Positions 43,577-51,730 of a DNA stretch of 64,000 bases are shown here, piece after piece; position 1 is the stretch's first letter, and the number at the start of each line of letters is the position of its first letter. The DNA is taken from NCBI GenBank assembly GCA_040752515.1, contig JBFMGQ010000013.1, positions 1 through 64,000 on the forward strand, read 5' to 3'. The stretch is from Tenuifilum sp040752515 (GTDB taxonomy: Bacteria > Bacteroidota > Bacteroidia > Bacteroidales > Tenuifilaceae). A program made the position numbers and the translations under genes. The notes under the pieces were generated by a model, which saw nothing but the letters and a program-made list of their open reading frames with translations, did no database searches and was not told the DNA's origin.

Positions 43577-45172
43577 TTAAAACATTAACCATTTAAAAAC
43601 CACGAATGCAGTCCATGGATTTGTAGGACGCTTATCGAGTTCTCCGTTTACAGGGCTACCGTGTGAATTTTCCTTGCTGTCGTAAAAATCGCCCAACATC
43701 AGGTAGGCTGCGTGAAGTTCAAGGCTCATGAACGGGCCAAAGCTGTACATAATAGCACCATTTAGTTCGGTACCCATAAAGAATCCTCCGTCTTTGGGTT
43801 GAACATTCGATAGGGCAAACGCACTTCCTACCTTAGCGTTTAAGCGGTTAGGAATAATTCCTTTTGAGAATGTGAGTGTGCCAGCAGTTAAGCCGCATCC
43901 CATGTTTGAGATATCGCAAATGGCAGGAGTAAAGCGGTTGACTACATTGCCGTGGGGCATTAGAATGTACGACCCACTACTGATGAAGATTGCACCCGGC
44001 GAGGCCCATTGATTCCCGGTAATAACCCCCGAGTACCTTCCGTCCTTAAGGCCGTCGGCATCACCCGATGAGTAAAGCATATCGAGTGTAACCGCGTCGG
44101 AGAGGGTTTGCCCATAGCGATACGATACCCTAAGATTGGCTGCAAAACCGTAAAAATCATTTGCTTTAGTCCATTGGCTTTGCGAAATAGTTTTATTCAA
44201 AAGAGTATCTGCTTTACCAAGGTTGACGTTCACAAATCCGGTAATCATCCATGGGTCGAGCCAATGCTCATTGTTACGACCAAAAAATGTGCCCAACCAG
44301 TATATATCAGCTTTATAGGGAACATCGCCGTAACGGAAGAAATATGTGCCGTTATAGGAAGAGAGAAGCGAATTTAATCCCTGTCCCAGAATTGAAACGC
44401 CTCCTTTGCCTGCTGCCCTATCGCGAAGCCAGTATGCCGATAACCCCCATTTCCACGCACGGCTGATATCCTTTTCGCCGGTAAGCTCAAACAACGAAAC
44501 ATCGTCGTCCTGCTCGGTGGCATTTTCGTAAAGCTGATAGTATCCTGCTTTTATTCTTGAAAAGTCCCAATCCTTCCTTACGGAAATTCCAACACCATCG
44601 GTTCCCCAGTAGGCAAGCCGATATCCGGTAGTAGTCATTTTATCGAATACCGTTCTGTATGGGTTGTATGGAGTGTCGAAAAGGCGCTGTAACCCAAGGT
44701 TAATAAACCAACCCTTCGACGGATTAAGTTCAATTTCGATGTTCTGGGTTTGAAGGTTAACCTGGTCGGCCGAAATGCCCGAACCAAGATTACCACCAAC
44801 ACCATAGGCAGCATCGCCCCACGTCCAGTCTATTTCAAATGAGGCGCGTAGCAATGCTTTACCGTTAAATAGTTTAGGCTGATAGATAAAAAAGGGTATC
44901 AACCTTTGCTCAAAATATTTGGAGGTTAGCGAATCGCTGGTGGTGGTTGTGTTGTTGCCGAATAGGCGGCCTACCACTTGCCCTTTTAGGAATTCGCTCT
45001 TTGCATACATATTCGATGCCACACCCTGGTTGATAAAGAAAGCAAAAAATTGCAGTTCCTTATCGGCCTTTTCAGGTATTTCTTTTGAGAAATACTGATT
45101 TGTGGGTACTTGCCCTTGAATGCTCCATGCCATCAGCATGAAGAGCACAAAACCAACAACTCTTTTTTTCAT
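43577..45172 (-). CDS. Large outer-membrane beta-barrel protein
   Basis: A 531-residue protein from the ATG at 45172 (a GTG two codons earlier is in frame). Signal peptide about 1-21 (VVGFVLFMLMAWSIQG). The rest is a series of amphipathic, aromatic-rich segments (LIPFFIYQPKLFNGKALLRA, INLGLQRLFDTPYNPYRTVF, NLRVSYRYGQTLSDAVTLDM) with Asp/Asn-rich turns and a last strand NPWTAFVVFKWLMF ending in Phe, as expected of an outer-membrane porin-like protein. The family was not named. It is transcribed with the lipoprotein hydrolase; together they may take up and cleave a lipid or ester (inference). Confidence 0.75.
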   Translation of the reverse strand: MKKRVVGFVLFMLMAWSIQGQVPTNQYFSKEIPEKADKELQFFAFFINQGVASNMYAKSEFLKGQVVGRLFGNNTTTTSDSLTSKYFEQRLIPFFIYQPKLFNGKALLRASFEIDWTWGDAAYGVGGNLGSGISADQVNLQTQNIEIELNPSKGWFINLGLQRLFDTPYNPYRTVFDKMTTTGYRLAYWGTDGVGISVRKDWDFSRIKAGYYQLYENATEQDDDVSLFELTGEKDISRAWKWGLSAYWLRDRAAGKGGVSILGQGLNSLLSSYNGTYFFRYGDVPYKADIYWLGTFFGRNNEHWLDPWMITGFVNVNLGKADTLLNKTISQSQWTKANDFYGFAANLRVSYRYGQTLSDAVTLDMLYSSGDADGLKDGRYSGVITGNQWASPGAIFISSGSYILMPHGNVVNRFTPAICDISNMGCGLTAGTLTFSKGIIPNRLNAKVGSAFALSNVQPKDGGFFMGTELNGAIMYSFGPFMSLELHAAYLMLGDFYDSKENSHGSPVNGELDKRPTNPWTAFVVFKWLMF

Positions 45173-45204
45173 CGACACCTGGCAGTTCAGTGGGTTAAAG
45201 AAAT

Positions 45205-45236
45205 AAAAAAGGGACTTGCAGGTATAGCAAGCCCCT
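45205..45236 (-). terminator. Rho-independent terminator after the small lipoprotein gene
   Basis: On the minus strand GGGGCTTGC/GCAAGTCCC with one mismatch and a 7-base loop, followed by six T. Confidence 0.8.
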
Positions 45237-45248
45237 TAGGTAATAGTT

Positions 45249-45761
45249 TTAGCGAACAATTTTTATGTACTTCTGAATGTTAGTGGTTCCATATGCTCCA
45301 CCGCTGGTGCTTCCAAAACCAGCTTGTGCGGTGGGAGGTGTTACCCCTGGAATTTGAGGCTCAACTTGAGCTACTTCATAGTTCATGGTGTAAGGATTCT
45401 TGGTAGCATCAATCTCAAAAATCCCTTGGCTGGTAAGGGCAGTGGGTGAACCTTGATTTAAGGTGATGTTCCAAATGTTTCCTACGCCCGATTTGGTTTG
45501 AACATACGTTCCGGTAAGGGTGGTTTTTGCACCATCCTTGAACGATTCAACCAGGTAGGTGTTGTCCTTGTTGAACTTTGCATAAATGGAATCAATCCCT
45601 AAGTATGCGAGCAATGGCGCAACATTTGTTCCCGATGAATACCATTCCCCAACAATACCAACCTTTTGTGGATCGTTCGAGTCATCATCTTCGCTTTTTT
45701 CACATGCCACAAAGGCTACTGAAAGCATCATGGCTAAAACAAGTAACTTTTTCATTTTCAT
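45249..45761 (-). CDS. Small lipoprotein of unknown function
   Basis: A 170-residue protein with a lipoprotein signal (LAMMLSVAFVAC); the Cys is followed by an acidic stretch (EKSEDDDSND), a layout often seen in surface-exposed Bacteroidota lipoproteins. The mature part has a lipocalin-like opening (VGIVGEWYSSGTNVAPLL) and beta strands (NTYLVESF, TTLTGTYVQTKSG, GIFEIDA), suggesting a small beta-barrel fold. Family not recognised beyond this. It has its own terminator ahead of the barrel gene. Confidence 0.65.
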   Translation of the reverse strand: MKMKKLLVLAMMLSVAFVACEKSEDDDSNDPQKVGIVGEWYSSGTNVAPLLAYLGIDSIYAKFNKDNTYLVESFKDGAKTTLTGTYVQTKSGVGNIWNITLNQGSPTALTSQGIFEIDATKNPYTMNYEVAQVEPQIPGVTPPTAQAGFGSTSGGAYGTTNIQKYIKIVR

Positions 45762-45947
45762 AAGATTTAGTGTTTGACTTTAAGTTCGATTCGGTTTATT
45801 TATGTAAGCAAGTAACAAAAACTCAAACTATGGGGTCAACATTGCATTAAAATAAGCAGGGTTGACATTACCTTTAAATATCTTAAATAAGAAATTAAAG
45901 TATCAGAAAAACAGATAGATAACATTTAAAAGAGTTTGTTTGACCAA

Positions 45948-46964
45948 TTAGCCCCAACGGATTACATTGGCACCCCAGGCATAACCAATTCCTGCTGCTA
46001 TCATTGAAATTATTGTCCCTTTCATGATTTTCCCTGATTTTAGGGCAAGGTGAAGCGATAGGATTTGATCGATTTGCCCCATATGTCCATACTCTTCAAG
46101 GTATATGGTTTGATTCATGGTTAAGCCCAGTTCTTGCACCATGTACTCATACATCGACCTTTTAAAATGGAGGCAAGCCAGATACCCAAGTTTATCCTTA
46201 TCTACCCCTGACTTTTTAAAGGCCATATTGATGCAATGCATCCAGTTGCTCATCGATACCTCATTAAGCCGCTCTTTCATATGTTTTTCGTCGAAAACCT
46301 TTAGCGACTTGTAGGCAAAATGTGCGTTTTCGGCAGTAATGGGTTTACATGTACCACCGTATTCAACGCCCACGTCGCGAGCGAGCGATCCGTCGGTCAT
46401 GATATGAGTGCCCAGCAAAACGTTACTGCCCAGGTTGCGTTTCATGATAAGTGCTCCTGCACCAGCCGATAGGTTGTACATGAACGATACTGCGGGATCC
46501 TTAAAATCAATGAAATCGCCATTGCGATAGCCCCCAACAATCATTACCGTTTTAATATCCTCGTCGGCAAGCATCATGTCCTTGGCAATTTTCATTGCTG
46601 CAACGGTTGTTCCACAACGTTGCTGCACATCGATGGCCCAGGCATTTTTTGCTCCTATTTGTTCCTGAATGTAAATGCCCGATGTGGTTAAGGGATACTC
46701 CTTCCATTCTTCGCCAATGCAAAGAATAAGATCAATCGATTCGGGATCGATCCCGGTATTTGCCAGGGCATCCTTAGCAGCTTTAACGCCCATTTCCTGC
46801 GTTCCATCATTGGGGGCGGGAACAACTATCGATTTTATTCCTAACTTCTCAATCACTGCTTGCTCGCTCCATACCCCGCCAGTTGCTTCCGCAATCTGTC
46901 GTGCAGTCATTCTTCCCTCAGGGATATATATTCCTGTTCCAACTATTCCAACATGAGTGTTCAT
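45948..46964 (-). CDS. KAS III/HMG-CoA-synthase-like thiolase-fold protein
   Basis: A 338-residue protein with the thiolase fold of 3-oxoacyl-ACP synthase III. The nucleophile Cys117 is present (DVQQRCGTTVAA). The usual His-Asn pair is not: the segment LACLHFKRSMYEYM has His266 but not in the PHQAN setting, and the Asn of the KYGNTS motif is His294 (EEYGHMG). The FHxPF-like setting of His266 recalls HMG-CoA synthase, which does not decarboxylate its substrate. ATG at 46964 is chosen over an upstream TTG. It is last in a six-gene acyl-CoA operon, 20 bases after its partner paralog. Reaction unknown. Confidence 0.8.
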   Translation of the reverse strand: MNTHVGIVGTGIYIPEGRMTARQIAEATGGVWSEQAVIEKLGIKSIVVPAPNDGTQEMGVKAAKDALANTGIDPESIDLILCIGEEWKEYPLTTSGIYIQEQIGAKNAWAIDVQQRCGTTVAAMKIAKDMMLADEDIKTVMIVGGYRNGDFIDFKDPAVSFMYNLSAGAGALIMKRNLGSNVLLGTHIMTDGSLARDVGVEYGGTCKPITAENAHFAYKSLKVFDEKHMKERLNEVSMSNWMHCINMAFKKSGVDKDKLGYLACLHFKRSMYEYMVQELGLTMNQTIYLEEYGHMGQIDQILSLHLALKSGKIMKGTIISMIAAGIGYAWGANVIRWG

Positions 46965-46984
46965 TTTCAATAGCAATTTCAGGT

Positions 46985-47992
46985 TTAGTAAATAAACAAG
47001 TTACTTCCCACCGCCAAGCCTGCGCCCGAAGCTATAAACACAACCCTATCGCCTCTTTTCACTTTGCCTTCGGCAATAGCGTGGTGAAATGCCATGGGCA
47101 CACAACCCGATCCGGTATAGCCGTAACGATCCATAACACAGGTGGTTTTGTCCATAGGTTGTCCTAGTTCTTCCATCACCTTTACAATAACTGACCGGTT
47201 AATCTGGGTGAATATGTAGTGGTCAATCTGGTTTGCAGTTAGGTTATTGTCGGTAAGTAATTTACTGGCAACCATTGGCCAAAGCCTGACATTCCTGTCT
47301 CCCGGAAGAGGCTTGAGGTTTTGCAGTCCGTACTCCTTGGCATCTATTTTATCATGGGTAATTGGATTTCGGCTCCCACCTGAGTATATACCTATGAAAT
47401 CCCATTGAGTGCCATCGGCCAGATGTTGCCCTGCAATATAGCCTGATTGGCCGGAGATATCTTTTTCCAGAATGAATGCACCAGCTCCATCGGCAAAGAT
47501 CGAATAACCAAATGCATCATCGGGTCGGACAAATGCAGGCATATTGTATACACCAACTACTAGGGCATACTTAATATTGGGTGAATTGTTTAACACTTTC
47601 ACAGCTGTGTCAAGTGCTATGGTAAAGCTGGCACACGAGGCATTCACATCAAAAGCGGTTGACCAGCTCTCTTTCCCTTGAACCCTTCCTTGAACAACAA
47701 TTGCCGTGGCAGGTGATATGTACTCGGGTGTGTCGGTTGCCACAATTACTAGCCCAATTTCATCGACGCTAATTTTTGCCTCGGCAATTGCGTTTTGCGC
47801 AGCCTTTGTGGCAAAATCGGCAGTAGTTTCATTTAATCCTCTTAGGTGGGCTATATGCCGCTTGTATATTCCAATTTTCTGCTCGGTTTTCTCGGCATCA
47901 AATTCGATATTGACAAGTTCTTTCAATTCCTGATTGTCGATAGCCTTGCCGGGAGCATAAACGCCTGTTGATTTTATTCGAACTGGGATCAT
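46985..47992 (-). CDS. KAS III-like protein without catalytic His/Asn
   Basis: A 335-residue protein of the 3-oxoacyl-ACP synthase III family (VRIKSTGVYAPGKAIDNQEL, IVATDTPEYISPATA). Cys120 is kept in DVNASCASFTIALD. The His of the family PHQAN motif is Thr262 (HYIFTQINRSV), and the Asn of GNTS is Tyr292 (DRYGYTGSG). Because His and Asn serve decarboxylation of malonyl groups, this protein likely does an acyl transfer or a non-decarboxylating condensation. It starts 13 bases after the CoA-transferase gene and precedes a second KAS III-like gene, so a heterodimer is possible. These are inferences. Confidence 0.82.
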   Translation of the reverse strand: MIPVRIKSTGVYAPGKAIDNQELKELVNIEFDAEKTEQKIGIYKRHIAHLRGLNETTADFATKAAQNAIAEAKISVDEIGLVIVATDTPEYISPATAIVVQGRVQGKESWSTAFDVNASCASFTIALDTAVKVLNNSPNIKYALVVGVYNMPAFVRPDDAFGYSIFADGAGAFILEKDISGQSGYIAGQHLADGTQWDFIGIYSGGSRNPITHDKIDAKEYGLQNLKPLPGDRNVRLWPMVASKLLTDNNLTANQIDHYIFTQINRSVIVKVMEELGQPMDKTTCVMDRYGYTGSGCVPMAFHHAIAEGKVKRGDRVVFIASGAGLAVGSNLFIY

Positions 47993-48005
47993 GGCTGTAA
48001 TCTGA

Positions 48006-49316
48006 TTAAATGTAACCCATTTGTTTGGCTTTTTCGGTTAGCTCATCGCGAAACTTGGGATGGGCAATTGAGATAAGCGCTTTGGTTCGTTCTTTAACCG
48101 TTAATCCGGTTAACCTTGCATACCCCCATTCGGTAACAATGTAATCGGTATGGCTACGGTGAAGTGTTACTGCTGTACCCTCAGGCAACACTGGCACAAT
48201 GGTTGATACTTCACCATTTCGTGCGGTAGAACGGCAAGCAATAATTGATTTTCCCAGCCCATCTAACCCCTCAATTGCACCTTCGGCGGTATCGGTTTGA
48301 CCACCTGTTCCCGAGTACTGGTTTATGCCTATCGACTCGCTGGCAACCTGCCCAGTAAAATCGACCATGATGCAGGTGTTAATGGATACCATTTTAGAGT
48401 TTTGCCTAATAACACACGGATCGTTAACATATCGTCCCCTCAGGAACTCAACCGATGGGTTGTTGTCGAGCCAACGGTATAGCTTTTCGGAACCCATGGC
48501 AAATGTGCAAATGAATTTACCATTATGCAGGGCTTTCTTTTTATTGGTAATAACCCCTAACTCGTAAAGTTCCATCATGGAGTCAACCATCATCTCGGTA
48601 TGCACACCAAGATCTTTTTTGTTGCGAAGCGATAAGGCAGCAGCGTTAGGTATCTCACCTATGCCTAGTTGAATGGTTGAGCCATCATCAACCAGTTGGG
48701 CTATGTGTTCACCAATACGCATGGCTTCCTCGTCGGGTTGGGGCGAAGGAAGAGTTGGCGGTACTTGCGAATACTCTACAAAGTAATCAACATCCTTGAT
48801 GTGAACGTGGGTATCGCCAAAGGTTCTGGGCAGGTGATCGTTAACCTCAAGAACAACTACCTCGGCGGCTTCAAGTATGTCTTTTTCGTAAGTAACTCCA
48901 AGTGACAGCGAGACAAAGCCTTTCTCATCGGGTGGGGTACAGGTACCAACAAACATGTGAGGCCTGCGCACTTTGAGTCTGTCGGTTGCTGCCCGATGTA
49001 ACATATTGGGTACATAGGTTACAGTACCCGTTTTTTCCTTGATTGCCTGACGTGATCCGGGTGCATGAAACCAGCTGCATAACTCAAAGTGTCCTTTCAT
49101 CTCCGGTTTCATGTAAAAGTCGTAGGGTTTCATGGTAAGTACCGAGAAAACCTTTACATCTTTCACTCTATCTTTGGCTAAGTGGAACTTGCTCATGCAG
49201 CCCTGGGGTTCCGATGCGCATTGAGCGACAATAATATCGCTATCGCTTTTTATTAAATCAGCTACCTGTTCCAGGCTGATTAACTTACTTTTATACAAAT
49301 CGGTAAATTTACCCAT
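48006..49316 (-). CDS. Acetyl-CoA hydrolase/transferase family CoA-transferase
   Basis: A 436-residue CoA-transferase of the Cat1/4-hydroxybutyrate CoA-transferase type. Seen: IVAQCASEPQGCMSKFH at the N-terminus, IQLGIGEIPNAAALSL, the likely catalytic Glu in DLGVHTEMMVDSMMEL, and in the C-terminal domain INQYSGTGGQTDTAEGA, RSHTDYIVTEWG and ARLTGLTVKER. Such enzymes move CoA between acetyl-CoA (or another acyl-CoA) and a carboxylic acid. Next to a sodium symporter it probably activates the imported acid. It lies 14 bases after the symporter gene. Confidence 0.9.
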   Translation of the reverse strand: MGKFTDLYKSKLISLEQVADLIKSDSDIIVAQCASEPQGCMSKFHLAKDRVKDVKVFSVLTMKPYDFYMKPEMKGHFELCSWFHAPGSRQAIKEKTGTVTYVPNMLHRAATDRLKVRRPHMFVGTCTPPDEKGFVSLSLGVTYEKDILEAAEVVVLEVNDHLPRTFGDTHVHIKDVDYFVEYSQVPPTLPSPQPDEEAMRIGEHIAQLVDDGSTIQLGIGEIPNAAALSLRNKKDLGVHTEMMVDSMMELYELGVITNKKKALHNGKFICTFAMGSEKLYRWLDNNPSVEFLRGRYVNDPCVIRQNSKMVSINTCIMVDFTGQVASESIGINQYSGTGGQTDTAEGAIEGLDGLGKSIIACRSTARNGEVSTIVPVLPEGTAVTLHRSHTDYIVTEWGYARLTGLTVKERTKALISIAHPKFRDELTEKAKQMGYI

Positions 49317-49330
49317 ACTACCTTCAAATT

Positions 49331-50884
49331 TTATTGTTTTTTCTTTATCAATCGCGAAACCAATAGAGCTCCATAACCAAATATTACGGAGGCAATTATT
49401 GCAGTTGATGCTGCAATTGCAGGATTCCGAATAGTTCCCTCTAAGTATTTATCAAAAAATCCGAAACTTAGTGAGTATTTGGTGTGTAGGTGGGGTAAAA
49501 GGTAATAAATGCTAAAATGCGTCACTGCAGCTACTATAGATGCTAGGAAGGGTATCCACGATTTTATATCTTTTAAAAAGATACCCATAAGAATAGGTAC
49601 AAAAATTATGGAAAAGTATGCGTAAACTCCATTTTGAGCGAGGATAGCAACGCTTAGCTTAGGATGCAGAAGCTGGTCGCGAGCAACCAAAAACGATACC
49701 AGCGCGAGAGCTACTATAATTATTCGGTTAATCCTAAGGTATTGCTTATCGCTTAGGGCTCTTTTCTCGCCCCATAAGGGCTTAACGATATCGTTATTTA
49801 TACTACTGCTTAACGATTGTATTAGCCCTTCGAGGGTTGACATTCCCGCTGAAATTAGCCCTAGTATTACCAACAAGCCAACCAGTGTGGCAACTATTCC
49901 ATTGGAAAAAACTTTCACAACATATGAGGGAATGATGCTATCGTTGGTAAGGTGTACACCATTAGCGGTAAGGTCGGGAAATTCCATACGAGCCCATAAT
50001 CCGGCGATAACTACGCTAAAAAACAGTATTTCAACAATTATAGATGTGGCCAAGAATTTATTTACATCACTCTCCTTTTTAAGAAGCAGCGATTTGGTTA
50101 TTATATGCGGTTGGCAGACAACGGCAACGCCTATAACAATTTGAGCAAATATAATTTCATAAAAGTCTCGAAATAGTGGACTATTGGGATTTGTAGGTTT
50201 TGTGAGAGCAGGATCTATTGCTGCCAGCTTTTTGAGGAATGCACCAAAACCATCGCTTAAATGATGTAAACCGGAAAATATTAGTATGGCTGCAACCACA
50301 ATCATTATAACAGCCTGGATAGTATTTGTGTAAACCATTGAGTTTGCGCCACCAAACATCATGTATCCAAACACAAATAAAACAATAACGGCAAGCGTTA
50401 TAACCTCATTGGAGTTAAGCGCACTGGCAAAAACCTTAGCAAGCGCAACAAGTATCAGCACTATAAACGTGATAAGCAAAACCGATAGTATGGCAATAAA
50501 AAAAGCATACGGCTTGCTGTTATATCTTTTTCCCATCCAGCTGGCAAGCGAAACAGCACTGACCGATTGGCCAAAACGGCGGAAACTTTTAGTTAGAATA
50601 GCCAACGACACTAAAGTGGCCAGAGGGAAGAAAACCCCAAATGATAGCACACCGCTAATCCCGTAGTTAGCTATTAAACCGGGATTAATTACAAATGTTG
50701 CAGCACTGGTCATTGCTGCAGCAAGGGAAAGCCCTACCGAGTAAGGTGAAAATGTAACGCTACCAAGAGCATAATCGCTCATAGTTTTAACTCGTAATGC
50801 TCCCTTAATAACAAAGTATAGCACTATACCCGCATATAGCGCTATTAGAATCCAAGTTCCAAATATTTGCTCACTAGTTGCCAT
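49331..50884 (-). CDS. Sodium:solute symporter (SSS family)
   Basis: A 517-residue inner-membrane protein with about 13 helices. SSS-family signs: the N-terminal periplasmic helix (WILIALYAGIVLYFVIKGAL), TMSDYALGS, SLAAAMTSAATFVINPG, GYMMFGGANSMVYTNTIQAV, and LGLISAGMSTLEGLIQSLSS, which holds sodium-site serines. Related carriers bring in monocarboxylates, amino acids or sugars. In this operon the likely substrate is a short organic acid. It starts 84 bases after the reductase gene, the gap holding an inverted repeat. Confidence 0.9.
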   Translation of the reverse strand: MATSEQIFGTWILIALYAGIVLYFVIKGALRVKTMSDYALGSVTFSPYSVGLSLAAAMTSAATFVINPGLIANYGISGVLSFGVFFPLATLVSLAILTKSFRRFGQSVSAVSLASWMGKRYNSKPYAFFIAILSVLLITFIVLILVALAKVFASALNSNEVITLAVIVLFVFGYMMFGGANSMVYTNTIQAVIMIVVAAILIFSGLHHLSDGFGAFLKKLAAIDPALTKPTNPNSPLFRDFYEIIFAQIVIGVAVVCQPHIITKSLLLKKESDVNKFLATSIIVEILFFSVVIAGLWARMEFPDLTANGVHLTNDSIIPSYVVKVFSNGIVATLVGLLVILGLISAGMSTLEGLIQSLSSSINNDIVKPLWGEKRALSDKQYLRINRIIIVALALVSFLVARDQLLHPKLSVAILAQNGVYAYFSIIFVPILMGIFLKDIKSWIPFLASIVAAVTHFSIYYLLPHLHTKYSLSFGFFDKYLEGTIRNPAIAASTAIIASVIFGYGALLVSRLIKKKQ

Positions 50885-50911
50885 AGGTTTGGTTTGTTAG
50901 GTTTGTAAAGC

Positions 50912-50954
50912 CATAGACGCAAGTTAGGCAAATAATGCCATTCCTGCGTCTATG
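50912..50954. repeat. Inverted repeat between reductase and symporter genes
   Basis: CATAGACGCA and TGCGTCTATG, 10 bp, separated by 23 bases. It could form an mRNA hairpin that sets relative expression within the operon, or protect the RNA end. No T tract, so a classical terminator is unlikely. Confidence 0.6.
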
Positions 50955-50968
50955 AGCAAAAATTTGAG

Positions 50969-51712
50969 TTAGATAGTTATACCACCGTCAACACTTAAGA
51001 CTGTGCCATTAATGTAAGCGGCTTCGTCGCTTGCCAGGAATAGGTAAGCCGATGCAATCTCTTCGGGGAGCCCTAGGCGACCAACCGGAACTTTCTGCTC
51101 CATGGCTTTAAGTATATCCTCGGGCATTTTTTTTACCATTTCGGTTGCTATGAAACCGGGTGCAACGGCATTAACGGTTACCCCTTTACGACCAAGCTCT
51201 TTGCCCCAAGTCTTTGTCATGCCAATTAATCCAGCTTTTGTAGCCACATAGTTGGTTTGGCCAAAATTACCATAAAGGGCAACAACCGACGAGGTGTTGA
51301 TAATTCGGCCATAACCCTTGTCAACCATGAAGCCGCTAACGCATTTGGTACAGTTGAAAACCCCTGTAAGATTAACATCAATTACTTCCTGCCATTGCTG
51401 AGGAGTCATTTTCTTTAGCGTTGAATCGCGAGTAATGCCAGCATTGTTTATTAGTATATCAATCCGCCCGTACTTGCTGATGGCATCGTTAGTTGCAGCT
51501 TCAACCTCTTCGAATTTGGCAGTGTTTACTTTTACAAATTCGGCATTGCCTCCTTTCTTTTTGATTTCGTCAACGGTGGCTTTACCTTTTTCCTCGTTCA
51601 TATCCCAAATAATCACGGTAGCGCCTTCCTGGGCAAAGCGGATCGATGCCGCTTTACCAATTCCATCGGCACCCCCGGTAATGATTGCAATTTTATTCTC
51701 AATTCGTTTCAT
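50969..51712 (-). CDS. FabG/PhaB-type 3-oxoacyl reductase (SDR)
   Basis: A 247-residue short-chain dehydrogenase. Rossmann motif TGGADGIGKA, NNAG near residue 87, catalytic Ser in NTSSVVAL, Tyr and Lys in TNYVATKAGLIG, and VAPGFIATEMV. It matches both FabG and acetoacetyl-CoA reductase. Its place after a thiolase favours reduction of acetoacetyl-CoA to 3-hydroxybutyryl-CoA or the reverse oxidation. It starts 18 bases after the thiolase stop. Cofactor cannot be told by eye. Confidence 0.9.
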   Translation of the reverse strand: MKRIENKIAIITGGADGIGKAASIRFAQEGATVIIWDMNEEKGKATVDEIKKKGGNAEFVKVNTAKFEEVEAATNDAISKYGRIDILINNAGITRDSTLKKMTPQQWQEVIDVNLTGVFNCTKCVSGFMVDKGYGRIINTSSVVALYGNFGQTNYVATKAGLIGMTKTWGKELGRKGVTVNAVAPGFIATEMVKKMPEDILKAMEQKVPVGRLGLPEEIASAYLFLASDEAAYINGTVLSVDGGITI

Positions 51713-51730
51713 TGTAGTAATTGGTTTAGG

